From Russula earlei (Eukaryota; Basidiomycota; Agaricomycetes; Russulales; Russulaceae): a DNA stretch of 52,463 nt. Both the position numbers and the translations under genes were made by a program. The stretch covers positions 1 through 52,463 of the forward strand of contig JAGFNK010000369.1 in assembly GCA_025769875.1 (NCBI GenBank). Direction: 5' to 3'. Of the stretch, positions 10,235-21,510 are shown in pieces; positions within the stretch are counted from its first letter, which is position 1; every line of letters starts with the position of its first letter. Below the pieces are notes generated by a model. That model did no database searches and was not told the origin of the DNA. It worked only from the letters and a program-made list of their open reading frames with translations.

Positions 10235-12037
10235 CTAGTCGGATCCTTGGAGGCGCCTTTGCCTGGTCCCCCTCTTCGACGACTTGGGGTACATCCCCTT
10301 CATTTGCTTCGAAAAATGACAGAACCCCTTCACCACATTCAATTTTAACAAGCCAGCCAACCCCTCTGCAAACTCCTGGTGGGCTTTCTGCGTCGCCGCA
10401 CGCTTGTTCTCGGCCACATCCGGGCTGACGTTGCGGCACTCGGGCGGCGGGTTCTTGCGGTGCCGGACCAGCGAGTCGCCGCGCGCAAAGTAATCCCCGC
10501 ACAACTCGCAGAAGGAGATGCTGCGAGGGTGCGCCTCCGCCGTGTCGGAGTGTCTTTTGTAGTCTTCCCAGTTCGAAAAATCGGCGTCGGGGCAGAGTCG
10601 GCATTTGAGTGCGCGGACAGCCCCGCGTGCCCAGTCGGCCGCTGTGGCCTCGAGCATCGACCGATGCCTCTCGTTCAGTCGCCTTGAGATTCGGAACCGA
10701 TACTCTTCCGCCGCCTCCCCATCCTCATCGTTCGCACTATTGGCTTCTTGTTGCTGCACCATGTTGCTTGTGTGGAGCCACGCCGCTCCCTGTTCTCTCC
10801 CCTCTACCCAAGGTAGCTCTTCCTGCGCAATCGTTCTCATCGATTCCTGCTGGTCATTTGGCCCCTGCAGGAATGGATGGTAAAGTCCTTGCGCGTTCGG
10901 GGTTGCGAGCCTCTCCGCTCCACGTCCCACAACCTCGGATTTAGTATCTATTCTTGTCAGGATCCTGGCGGCAGGTTTGTAATGAGTCCTGTTCGTGGAC
11001 CGTCCTGCATCCAAGACCCTGATTGTAGTGGCCATCTTGACCTTGCCGTTCTGCCGCACGTGTCGTCCTTGGCTGTTATCCGCCTCTGAGCTTGCATCGT
11101 CCTCGTCTCGACGTCGCTTGCCAAGGAGGGTCTGCGGCACCACGAACGCGTCCTGGTTGGATGCCGGTGCGACAGAGGCGGGTAAGTAGAGCCCACCCTG
11201 CCCGTACCCTGCTTGAAACCTGGAGGCCGCAGCGTCAGTCATGGCCATCACGTCGACCCGTAGGCAGGACACGGAACAGAAGAGAATACGTACGAAGTAT
11301 CAGGGTAACCCAGCAGCCACGGGAAGTCGAATGGCCAGGTCGAGTCGACCTGAGAAGTGGCGACCGGTGTCACGAATCTGTTTGGAACCGGGACCTGCCG
11401 GCATGTCAATCTAGGCGGAACCTTTACGCTCGTATGATTCGTGCTCACGCTGTCCAACACCGGCGGCGGTTGGGAGGACTCGGGGGTAAGTTCAGCCCAG
11501 GAATCGTCGTTCGCCGACGATGGTACAGAATCTACTTCTGAAAAAGCTTGCAATCCAATTGCGTGAAGACAAGCCCATAACAGATAGGATGAATGCGACC
11601 TACGCGGCATTGGCATCTCCCAAGGAGGATGGAAGTCCTGTGACGCGACAAGGCAAGTCAATTGTTGACGATTGACGACAAGACACTGTGCACGCACGGT
11701 GTTCAGATAGTCGAAACTACCAGAACCAAAGGAGTCAGGGGAAGGGGTGGACGATGCGGGGAAGGTATCATCGATGGCGGTAAACGTGCCGTCGCCATTG
11801 GGCAGGCTTCCGAAAATATCTGACAGAGTGTTCCAATCGATGTCCTGTTACAGCGAGTCGTGAATACCCTTTTACACGCCCAGGAGATGAGATGATTCCC
11901 ACAGCAGAGCCGCCCGGAAGCGAGTCGAAGTTGACGGGTTGGACATTGTCCGCGGTCTCGGACCATACGCTCGTTTGGTCCTCTTGTGGCGCGAGATATG
12001 ACCACAGCGAGCTGTCGCCGGGGTTTCCAAAATCCAT
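10235..12037 (-). CDS. C2H2 zinc-finger protein, paralogue 1 (536 aa)
   Basis: Four exons give one frame: 12037-11903, 11844-11698, 11637-11294 and 11219-10235, with introns of 58, 60 and 74 nt that all start GT and end AG. The predicted protein starts MDFGNPGDSSLWSY. It has an acidic, Ser/Pro-rich N-terminal half, a basic cluster GKRRRDED (about residues 242-249), and two adjacent zinc-finger modules: C415/C418/H432/H439, then C446/C449/H462 with C470 as a possible fourth ligand. The part after it (MYPKSSKRG) is basic. Similar fungal proteins are taken to be nuclear DNA-binding factors; target unknown. The start is the ATG giving a continuous exon 1. A near-identical copy is at 41719-43518. 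Confidence 0.8.
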
Positions 12038-12830
12038 GAAGCGTTGATCTGTTGGGGTTGTACTGCGAGTGAGACGCGGAAGAAAATCGAGGTGTGGGGG
12101 GTGATGCGGACGTGCTTTAAAACGTGGGGGATGGGCGCTTCCCACCCCCCCCCCCCGGCCTGGAGGCTCGCTCGCGGGGTGGCGTCTATGGTTCAGTACC
12201 TTTTCGGTACGTGGCCTCCGCGTGCTTTGGCCATGCTTTTCTCCGCCCGGCCGGCTATGGATCGCCTCGTGTACTCGGTGGAGTGCTGGGAACAGCCTAC
12301 CTACAGGATCTCAATGACCGCGTAAGTATTAGCTCCTAAACGCAACAGCCTGAGGGGAGAAACGCCACCTGCGTGTCTGGGGCACCCATCCTATCATTGT
12401 GCTGATGTGTCGGGCGTGTATCTGTCAAAAAAAAAAGGCATTTCCACAAACAGTCATTGAAACGGTTTTTTTTTCCTTTGTTCCGTCGCAAACGAGGAAC
12501 AAAAGTCCGCTTGGAGCGTGTCATTGGGTCCAGAAAGGCATTCCAGAAAGGCATTGAGCTGAGACGGCGCGCATAGCTTTCTAAACAACCGACACAGAGT
12601 AGACCACATAAAATATCCTCCGCAAGGTGCCACAGTGACCCAAGCGCTTGGCGGTGTGGTCGTGAACGGGTTGCTTCCGAGTCGGGCCTAACCTCAGTGC
12701 GAAGTCATCCGTTAACTGCTTGAGGTAAAATGTGAGACCATGAAGAACTCTTCAGTTCATGGCGGTTGCTTTCATGCCCTAAGACAGCAGGGTTTCACTG
12801 AATATGGGTGATAATTGATCATGTAAACAG
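12038..12830. other. Upstream region of the zinc-finger gene; no gene recognised
   Basis: GC-rich DNA upstream of the minus-strand gene, so it should hold its promoter. Visible features are a C-run at about 12149-12162 (shorter in the right copy, 43631-43639) and A/T homopolymers near 12427 and 12466. Relative to the right copy it lacks about 67 bp near 12800 (present at about 44288-44355). Open frames look like chance. Confidence 0.55.
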
Positions 12831-12916
12831 GATGGGGAGGCAAGTCATTCAAAGATACCGAAAGGACTTTGACATGCAGCCATCCAGGATCTCCCGTTGA
12901 GACTGCTTCGCTAGTT
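12831..12916 (-). pseudogene. Stray CobW exon (exon 2) fragment, left copy
   Basis: Resembles 51308-51404 of the CobW GTPase gene, covering its second exon (QLAKQS, EILDGCM) and part of the next intron. Nothing else of that gene is nearby. It lies about 370 bp upstream of the M pseudogene, whereas the full CobW gene lies directly downstream of M copy C at the right end of the window. A relic of an older M-CobW duplication. Confidence 0.65.
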
Positions 12917-13708
12917 GATATAATACAGTAAGGTCGAGGCGAGTCACAATTGGAAAAACAAAAGTGGATATAGATATATGTTGTACACCTACATTTCGAT
13001 AACATACCCAGGCTTGCAAGTTATCAGAGGTCATTTGCGCTCAATAACGCATTTTCCACCAAACGATTCCACGTTCGGAAATACAACTGAATAGTTATCA
13101 ATTGATCACCTCAGACATTGATCGTGTCAGAGTGAAGAACATAAAAAGACGGGGATGTGGTGGAGGGGGCAAGGCACAGGTCAAGAGTATCAATTCGTTC
13201 TCGGCAAAGTTAGGTGAGAGGCGCCTATTTCATGCCGGCATGCCCAACATGAACGCCGTTATCCCTCTTCCCACCTCTTGCCAAGATACTCATCATTCTT
13301 GTAATTCTAGCGGCCACCCACGCATGTCCTCTTGGCCAATCCTCATCACCTCTTGTGTCTCCCAACCAATTTCAACCTCGAAGTCCCTCTTGTGATGATC
13401 CTAGTGGATGTTGATCTCTCTGGCACATAATATGGAGTTGTGCCATCACTCTACTCTTGTGTGCCTGGGTCTCGGTGCATCCGAACACCCCAAGTCCTGA
13501 TGAGACATGGCCAAGGGTCACGCTGCAATGGATAGGACTCAAGCTTGGTGCCCTCTTTGTTCTGGAATTCATGGTTGCTTGGGCATTGAAACTATTAGAT
13601 CTTAGATACTACAAAGTCTTGTCTTGCCTGACATCATACTACAACATCTGAGGTTACATCATACATTCCATACTGTTGTGTATAAGATAATGTTTGTACA
13701 CATGTATG

Positions 13709-14038
13709 TGTTGAATCATGCAGTGATAAGGAAGATTAGATCATAGTAGATCTAATAAAAACTTATTCAGTTTCTGTGAGATGAAACTGAAGTATCTACT
13801 GTATGTACAACACTCTTAAGTATCTGAGAGTGTCCCTAATTATTTTATCTGTAGTAACTATCAAATTGTTTTCACAATCACTATGTGCTAGCTACCGATT
13901 GTCTTAGATCACACTATCAATTTTTGCTATTGTATGTGTTGCAGCAATGAGCTGAAATGCTTATGTGGTCTGGGCCTGTGGGCCACCTGGACAGTTTGGG
14001 CCAATGCATCAATGCTTTGGCTACTCTTTATCTCAACA
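13709..14038 (-). repeat. 3' LTR of copia-A
   Basis: Starts TGTTGAATC, ends TATCTCAACA. It pairs with 18327-18658. The coding region of RNase H stops at 14072, just inside it. Confidence 0.9.
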
Positions 14039-14071
14039 TCCCCCCGTGATCTAGACAGTCAGTAGATTATA

Positions 14072-15424
14072 TCAGATGAGACCTAATCCAGTGATGAAAG
14101 TCTGAAGCAACACATGAGTGTGCAGCTTGGTTAAACCATCAGCAAGCATCTCTGCTGTGGGCGTTCTGACTAGATCAATCAGTCCGTCCTCAATGTACTG
14201 TCTGATTGCATGATGCTTTATGGGGATATGTTTTGATCTTCTTCCGGTGATGGGATTAAGTGCAAGATCTATGGTGCCTTTGTTATCACCATGGAGTGGA
14301 ATTGGATCAGTGATCTTGTAGCTGATTTCAGAGAAGAAGCTCCGATACCATGCAGCTTGATTAGCTGTGTTGGCTAGGGCCATATACTTGGCTTGAGTGG
14401 TGCTCTGGGTGATGGTCTTCTGTTTACGTGAGGACCAGGAAATTGCAGCTCCGGATAGCAAGAATACATAGCCTGAAATGGAGTGAAAGTCATCTGCGTC
14501 ATCTCTGAGACTAGAATCGGAGTATCCATGTAGTCCAACGCCTTGCATGCCATCATAATGTAGCTTTAGTTGGGCTGTGCTGTTAAGATAAGATAGCACA
14601 TATTTTGCAAGGCGTAGGTGCTGTGCTGACAGATTGCTGGAATACTGTGCAAGATGTGAGACTGCAAAGGCGATGTCTGGATGCATTCTGATTTGCACAT
14701 ACAGGAGGCTGTCAATTATTCTCTGGTAGTACTTTATTTCTGAAGGTGTCGCCTGTCCAGTATGCTTAACCAGATGTATTTCCGCACTGGATGGAAGTGG
14801 GGTGTGGACCGGATTGGAATCCGCCATCCCGAAGCAATTAACAATCTCCGAGATGTACCTAGATTGGTCAATGTCTAACACTTTAGCCGAGCGATCGCGC
14901 ATTATGCAGATCCCAAGATAGGACTCAATCTCGCCTAGATCAGTCATCTCATAGCATGTAGACAGTGATTGTTTGATGCCAGTAATCTGTGCACGCAAGC
15001 CACTTAAGATTGTGATATCATTGACATAGAGGATGATAATGATAGTGGATCCCCCCGTGTCTTGGCGATGATAGATGCCGGCATCAGAATGCATGCGCAT
15101 GAAGCTGAGCTCAATGAGAACCCCATGAAACTGCAGGTTCCATGCGTGCAAAGCTTGTTTGAGACTGTAGATCGCCTTCTTCAGGCAGTAAACTTGGTGT
15201 GATGTCTCCAGAACAGTGAATCCTTGTGGTTGCTCCATGTAAATCTCTTCGTTCAGTAGCCCGTTCAGGAACGCCGACTTGATGTCCATCTGGTGGATCT
15301 CCCAATCCTCTAGTGCGGCCAACACTAACAAGAGTTGCAAAGACTCAAATCTTGCTACTGGAGAGAAGGTGTCACTGTAATCAAGTCCTTCAATTTGTGT
15401 AAACCCCTTGGCTACAATGTGCAC
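14072..15424 (-). pseudogene. copia-A reverse transcriptase and RNase H
   Basis: A 450-codon open segment. Reverse transcriptase motifs are HQMDIKSAFLNG (first catalytic Asp at residue 47 of the segment) and LYVNDI (residues 132-137), where the usual YVDD is YVND. The Asp-to-Asn change is a C-to-T at plus-strand 15022 inside what was a CpG. RNase H motifs follow (GYSDSSLRDD, SGYVFLLSGAAISW, then QSTTQAKYMAL, where functional elements carry acidic residues). It probably cannot copy RNA even if expressed. Confidence 0.9.
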
Positions 15425-15430
15425 GTGAAA

Positions 15431-16084
15431 TCAGCCATCCAATTTGCATGCAAATACCCATCTTGATTTCATGGCCTTATGGCCCAGTGGTAGATCGACT
15501 AGATCCCAGGTACCATTTCTGGCAAGCGCATCAATTTCATACTGACAAGTGGCTTTCCAATCATTGGCTGAGTCTGATTCCATCACTTCCCGATAAGATA
15601 CATGATTTAGCACCTTGGCAGTCACTAACAGGGCTGTATGTGATATGTGCCCTCTCCGAGCTGGACATTCTGCATTGTTCTCACTGAAATATCTTGGGTT
15701 TGGATGTGGGTTAGCTCTAAGTCTATGAGGCAAGGGTGGATACGTCATGAAGGCAGGTCATGGAAGTGCTGGAGGGGTTGGGATAGGAATGTGGGATGGG
15801 GGAGTATGGTACACTGAAACATTCTGAGGTGTTGCCGCAAAATTTGCAGGGGTCTCTGGAGGTGCGCAGCCATCTGGTTGGTGTGGGACAGGTTCTGGGA
15901 GGGAAAATGTAATAGGTCTGGCAGGGACCAGGGGTGGTATGGGCAAGGTGGACGGTCCACCGCTTGCCTTTGCTGGGAAGAACACTTCGTCGAATGTTAC
16001 ATCATGTGAAAGTACTATTTTCCAGGTGGCTGGATTCCATAGGCGGTAGCCTTTAGATCCTGATTCATAGCCGATGAATGTCAT
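15431..16084 (-). pseudogene. copia-A integrase C-terminus, Pro-rich linker and start of RT
   Basis: The frame at 16084-15758 has the GYESGSKGYRLW-type motif that ends copia integrases, followed by a Pro-rich linker. The frame at 15748-15431 has ESDSANDWKATCQYEIDAL and GTWDLVDLP, the usual entry into copia reverse transcriptase. At least one frameshift separates the two, and a stop lies between this and the segment starting at 15424. Confidence 0.8.
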
Positions 16085-16156
16085 TTTGATCGCCTTGGGA
16101 TCAAGCTTCTTCCACTTAGCGTCAGGGACATGTACATATGCCCTGCATCCGAAAAC

Positions 16157-17053
16157 TCAGAAGTAAGAGATGTCCAGGATGTGTCCGGAGTCCCACAATT
16201 CATGAGGAGTACGCCAGCCGAGAATGCAAGTGGGAGTGCAATTGTGAATGTGAACTGCAGCATCAGTAGCCAGTTCCCAAAACCTGAGAGTAAGACCAGC
16301 GCTGTGTATCATTGCGCGCATTTTGTCTTCCAGGGTCCAGTTCCATTGTTCCACTAATCCGTTCTGTTGTGGGGAACCTGGCATTGTTAATTTGTGCTTG
16401 ATCTCCTTCTGCATTAGTACCAATCTAAGGGCACCCGACATGTATTCTCCACCGTGATCTGAGTGCAAAGCCTTAACAGTCTCGCTTGTTTGGTTTTCAG
16501 CCCAAGCCATATATTTATTGAAGGCATCTGCACACTGATCCTTTGTTTTGAGAAAATACACTACTCCAAAGCGGGAGTAGTCATTGATAAATGTTGTGAA
16601 GTAACTTGCACCCCGGATAGACCGGACCTGCACCGGACTGGCTAGATCACTGTGTATGATTTGCAATCTCCGTTCCCGAGCATTTAGAGGAACCCGAGAA
16701 AGGAAGTCTCGGCTGCTTGCCAAGTTGACACCCAGGGCAAGGGGTGAGATCCTTGTCAGTTGAGCTAAGTGAAATTCCATTAATGGAATCACTGTAACAT
16801 ATGAGTGCATTCTGGGACATATGTCCCATCCGTTGATGCCAGATGTTGAGTGATAGCGCACTGCTCTGCGCATGTAGGGATGGAATGGATAGGTCAAACC
16901 AGAATAGATTATTCTCCATGTACCCTTGCGTGATCTTCCAATCTTTGATGTGGATCTGGAAGCCATTTTTAGTGAATAATATTTGACCCCCCTTCCGGAG
17001 TAGCGCTGACACTGAGAAGTACCACGCGTCGGCTTCTGGAACATGCATAACAT
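16157..17053 (-). pseudogene. copia-A integrase core
   Basis: The open segment carries the DDE integrase: HSDLASPVQV, TFINDYSRF, ALHSDHGGEYMS and the Glu-containing SPQQNGLVEQWNWTLE. The preceding zinc-binding HHCC part is in the other frame (HQRMGHMSQN and CPGCQ, within the gag segment), so a frameshift near 16650 splits the domain. Otherwise the core looks well preserved. Confidence 0.88.
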
Positions 17054-18077
17054 CTGAAAGGGTCAATTGAACATCCCCAGTTCCTGATCCAGTCCCAATC
17101 TGTGAGATGACAGCATGACCTCCAAGACTAACAGATCTGGATGCTGGAGCCCAAGAAATGAAGTCAGAGTGGAACAGCGTAATGTGATGAGTCGCTCCAG
17201 AATCGACCATCCAACGGGATTGGGCTGTTGCATAGAGAGAAACATGTATTTCATTATCATCATCCAATACTTCGGTAATAGTGGCAGTAGTCTCCACTAT
17301 GTGCACGTTGACTTTGGATGTCTGAGCGCCTCCTGTAGCCCCCTGTCCTTTCTTCACCTTCTCCTCCTCATCCTTCTTTTTCTTCCTGCACTCCGGTGAC
17401 TTGTGTCTGAGTTTCTGACAATAATAACATTTTATTTTGGACTTGTCTTTGTCCTTCTTTACTGGAGCAGCTTTATTGAGGGACGTGGAGGGGCTGGCCC
17501 GGCGACCTTCCTCATTGAGGATCCATTCCTGGATCGTTTGTGGGGAAAGATCTTTCAGAGCGCTAGCCACGAGAATAGTTGAGGCGACAGCTGAGTAAGC
17601 ATCGGGTAATGCTTTGATCAGAATGAAGCTAAATTGAAGATCAGAAATCTTCATATCATTGTTTTGGAGAGTGTTCCGCACGTCATTAAGTTTCTGTAAT
17701 TGCGGAAGCATTGGAGTTGTGTCATCCAGGGCCGTGCCCATCAGGGAGACCCAGCTATTGAAGGCAGACATAGACCCCATGCCTCCGTATGCACGCTTTA
17801 GTTCCTCCCATTTGTCTTTGCACAATTTGAACTTAGTATCATCAGAAACTGCCAGCAAGATGTCTTTCTGCACATAGAGTTCAAAAACTCCAAGGAGGAC
17901 CTGCTCCTCCAAGTCCCAAGCTGTGTCTGGAGGGGACAGCGGGGAATCCATGATATGATGCCTAAATCTGTTCATTTGGCAAACAGTGAGTATGCATGAA
18001 GACCAAGTGGACCAATTAGATCCATCGAAGATCTCCATTGTGACTCTGGGCAGGAACATAAAAATTGAGGGTGCCAT
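16647..18077 (-). pseudogene. copia-A gag, protease and start of integrase
   Basis: A 476-codon segment. Gag is followed by a CCHC zinc knuckle (C217, C220, H225, C230) with Arg where Gly is usual, a Lys/Glu-rich stretch, the aspartic protease motif WMVDSGATHHIT (Asp292), and the integrase pre-domain with HQRMGHMSQN and CPGC. It begins about 250 nt inside the 5' LTR at 18327. The frame then shifts into the integrase core. Confidence 0.92.
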
Positions 18078-18309
18078 GTGATTCGATTAGGTAAATGAGG
18101 TGATAAAACCAATCTGGGCAAGTGGAGCAAATACATGTGCCAGATGTTAGAAATCCGATCAGTACCCCTGACGTGTGGGTCAAAACTTCGATCCAAGTAC
18201 TGAAAGTGTGGGGTGTCATTCTGATGAACAGTGGCCCATGAAGGAGAGAGAATGTGTCGATAGACTGTGTGAGCTTGTGTGTGGATTTCTGTCTTGGGAA
18301 TTTACTAGT

Positions 18310-18326
18310 GGGCAGGGCCCATAACC
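18310..18326 (-). other. Primer-binding site of copia-A
   Basis: Immediately inside the 5' LTR, the minus strand reads GGTTATGGGCCCT. This is complementary, with one mismatch, to the anticodon arm of eukaryotic initiator tRNA-Met (AGGGCUCAUAACC), the half-tRNA primer known from copia-type elements. Confidence 0.65.
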
Positions 18327-18658
18327 TGTTGAATTGCACAGTGATAAGGAAGATTAGATCATAGTAGATCTAATAAAAACTTATCAGTTTCTGTGAGACG
18401 AAACTGAAGTATCTACTGTATGTACGACAACACTCTTAAGTATCTGAGAGCGTCCCTAATTATTTTATCTGTAGTAACTATCAAATTGTTTTCATGATCG
18501 CTATGTGCTAGCTACTGATTGTCTTAGATCACACTATCAATTTTTGCTATTGTATGTGTTGCAGCAATGAGCTGAAATGCTTATGTGGTCCAGGCCTGTG
18601 GGCCACCTGGACAGTTTGGGCCAATGCATCAATGCTTTGGCTACTCTTTATCTCAACA
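18327..18658 (-). repeat. 5' LTR of copia-A
   Basis: 332 bp, starts TGTTGAATT and ends TATCTCAACA in plus coordinates. Paired with 13709-14038. GTATG follows at 18659-18663. Confidence 0.9.
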
Positions 18659-18734
18659 GTATGTACTATACAATTGTAACCATTATCTTCCATCTCACCT
18701 GCTGTGACACTTCTAAGCACCAATAGGTTATGGG

Positions 18735-19698
18735 TGTCAAGACACACTGTTGAACAATCCAGTTCAAGAGCAAGGGATGAGTTCAAAGATGAGTCGATAG
18801 ATGTCCAAGACAGTGTGGGCAAGGAGTAAAGTCCAAAGCAGTAACAAGTACCAGAGAGGTATAGTTACTGGTAGCATTGAGCAATTATGCAGGGAAGAGG
18901 CCAGGATGATCACAAGGGGATGGTCCTTAAAGGAGTATCCCATGAATGGAGAGTGCCATAAACAAATGGACAGTCTGAAGACTGTCCGCTACTTTATTGA
19001 GTGCTTATATACTACAAGAGGATTGCTAAATAGGGAACAAGTCTTAACCTTGTTATCAAGCACAATAGACAGATGAGTAAGAAGTTGGAGTGTGCTTATT
19101 GAGCATGCTCAGTCATGCTAAGTAAGCCGCTGAGTAAGAAGGCTCATCCTGATGAGTAAGAGCCTTTACTGTCCACATGTTTACTTCTCTAGTACATGTG
19201 CAAAGCACCTGATTCATTTCTTGTTAGTTAGTTTAGGGCCGGTCATTTGAGGACTTGTAGTTTGGTCCAAGGAATAGAGTTGCTTATAAGGCCCCTTATA
19301 TAGTTCTATTGGGGTCCTTAGAGTCGACCCTAATACTTGTATTAAGGTCATTAGTATTGTTTCATAGTTCGTTCTAGGGTTATTAGAGTTAGTCTAATAA
19401 CACGTTGTAGGGCTGTTAGTGTCTTGTTAGTGCCTCTTGTAGAGCACTAAGAGTCATCATAAAGGGTCCTTAGAGAGGCTATAATACTGACCTTTATTGC
19501 TAGAAGGGTTGCCACTAAGTGTGGCTTGCTGTATGTTGATTGTGTTGAGAATCACTCATACAACAATGCGCGCATGATATTGTGGACACCTCTACTCACC
19601 CCTTTTGTCCATGTGAACAGGGTGACACCATAGAGGCTGGGTTTCCTCTAATAAGGAAGGGTCCTTCAAGGGCCCTCTCTGGGAAATGGTTCATGACA
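18735..19698 (-). mobile_element. Solo LTR, family LTR1 copy D (964 bp), TSD ATGGG
   Basis: Starts TGTCAAGACAC, ends TTCATGACA, with ATGGG at 18730-18734 and 19699-19703. Removing it and one ATGGG restores the primer-binding site of copia-B (GGTTATGGGCCCTGAG). So this LTR landed inside a functional site of another retrotransposon. Confidence 0.92.
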
Positions 19699-20148
19699 AT
19701 GGGCCCTGAGCTCTAAATCTTAACATGCCATTCATAATTCTCAGTTCTTGTCAATCTCCATTAGTTCTCCTCACTGGGTGAAGCTCTCTGTCATGATCCC
19801 CCTTTTTCTGGTGATCATCCACTCTTGTCAATTGTCATTCTCTCCTTTTGTCTCACATCACTTGTCACTTCCTCCTTCCATCATTGGTAAATTCTCAACT
19901 CACTCCATCACTTGTCCAACTTGTCACTTCCTGTCAACTTCCTTGTCATCACTTGTCACTTCCTCCTTCTGTCATTGGTCAATTCTTGACTCACTCTGTC
20001 ACTTGTCCAACTTGTCACACACCTCCTCTGTCAACCCACTTTGTCCTTTCTCTTCCATCTTACCCTTCATTCCCATTTCTTGAGCACTCACATCTTATAC
20101 ATATCCCCTTATTTCCTTACCCTTTTTGTTTCCCTCTCTGGAACCATT

Positions 20149-21510
20149 ATGAGCAACAACACTGTCCCTACTACTGCCCCCTTAACCACCATGTCCACAG
20201 CCCTTGAGTCCTCCCAGAATGTAATCACACTCACTGAACACTTCATGTCTGATAACACCTGGCTTGCAGACCTTGTCCTTGACCTTAACAAGTCTAACTG
20301 GTTGGAATGGAGCAAATGACTCAACCTTGCAGCACAAGGTCAAGGATCTCGCCACTGGCTCAAGGGTACTTTACCATGCCCTGTCATTCAGACACACCCC
20401 AAAGCACATTGGATTTGGGGTATGAATGATGACTCACTACACTCATTCATACTCCATCATGTTGACACAATTGAGTACAAATTCCTGGGTACAAAAGTTA
20501 CTAATGCCTCCTTGCACAAGATCTTTGAGGCACTTAAGGAACAACATGAAAAACTCAGACTTTACACACAGGTCCTCACTATAAAAAGAGTACTCAACAT
20601 TTGCTTCCTACCCTCTGGACCCTTAATTTCCACCCTATCTGACATCTGCCAACTGCACAAACAGATCACCAACATGAGACCTATTGACACCAACAAACTA
20701 CTCTCAGTATTCATCATCAACTCTCTCAGCAACAATTTCCATTATCTCCAGTCCCAAATCCAGTCCCTCTCAGCTGATCCCCATTTCACTTCAGCCACCC
20801 TCATCCAATGCATCCAGAATGAAGACTCCCTGATCAGGGAGTGCAATGAACAGGTCATGACAGTACCTTCTGCTTTCCCTGCATCCACTACATGCATGCA
20901 TGCCTTCTGTACTCATTGCAATAAAGAGGGCCATCTCACCAACTTTTGTATTAGCCCTGGTGGCAGAATGGCTGGATGCTCCCTTGAGGAAGCAAGGACA
21001 GCCCAACAACTATTTTTCTCAAGATCAAATGATCCTAAGCTCCATACACACCCACATATGGCACATGTTGCCTCCTCTGTGGACACTACTATGCCTGCTG
21101 CAGATCCCAGCCTGTCTCCCCTAACTGTCAATAGTATTACTTACTATCCTTCCATACCACCTTTGCACCCCCTCCCAATTTCCTCTGGCAATGACTTTGA
21201 ATACCATACCTTCATCACTGTTGGCACATCCACACCACAATCCACATCTGTTGATTGGTCCCTCCATACTGTTGCAACTGCCTCTGATGAACACTGCCTC
21301 CTGCCTCAGAATGGCAAACACTCACCCCTCCCATATGTCCTCTTCATTCTTGACACAGGTGCAACTTGCCATATCTCACCTTCCCACTCTGACTTCATAT
21401 CCATTGAACTAACACCCCTGCACCCTGTCACTGGACTTAGCAGATCACAAGTCCATGCCACTGGCATCAGTACAGTGGAATTTGTCATGGACAATAACAC
21501 CATTGTATGA
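20149..21510 (+). pseudogene. copia-B gag and protease with one stop codon
   Basis: The frame opens at 20149 (MSNNTVPTT) and is interrupted by one TGA at 20317-20319 (WSK-stop-LNLA; Arg CGA in an active copy is likely, a CpG change). It then runs to 21510. It contains a gag region, a CCHC knuckle CTHCNKEGHLTNFC near 20910-20950, and the protease motif FILDTGATCHISPSHSDF near 21345. After protease the reading ends; integrase and reverse transcriptase are absent. Confidence 0.85.

Larger units (their letters stand above)
13709..18658 (-). mobile_element. copia-A: Ty1/copia retrotransposon, TSD GTATG
   Basis: A 4950-bp element in minus orientation. LTRs 13709-14038 (330 bp) and 18327-18658 (332 bp) start TGTTGAA and end CTCAACA. 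Target duplications GTATG lie at 13704-13708 and 18659-18663. Gene order on the minus strand is gag, protease, integrase, reverse transcriptase, RNase H, which is the copia order. The frame is broken between domains and the reverse transcriptase active site is altered, so it is inactive. The LTRs differ at a modest number of positions, several of them CpG/TpG pairs. Confidence 0.93.
13593..18725 (+). repeat. Left LTR of copia-B, split by copia-A
   Basis: LTR pieces are 13593-13708 and 18664-18725 (178 bp together), separated by copia-A and one copy of its GTATG target duplication. The joined sequence matches the right LTR, which shows the uninterrupted site near 23270. Confidence 0.85.

Noticed and set aside
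10080..10604. Alternative frames over the zinc-finger gene (Arg/Pro-rich, both strands)
   Set aside because: They are shadows in GC-rich coding DNA; only the spliced minus-strand frame has motifs and is continuous through three introns in both copies.
11703..12005. A 100-codon minus-strand frame in the zinc-finger 5' region
   Set aside because: It crosses exon 2 and intron 1 in the wrong frame and disagrees with the exon structure supported in both copies.
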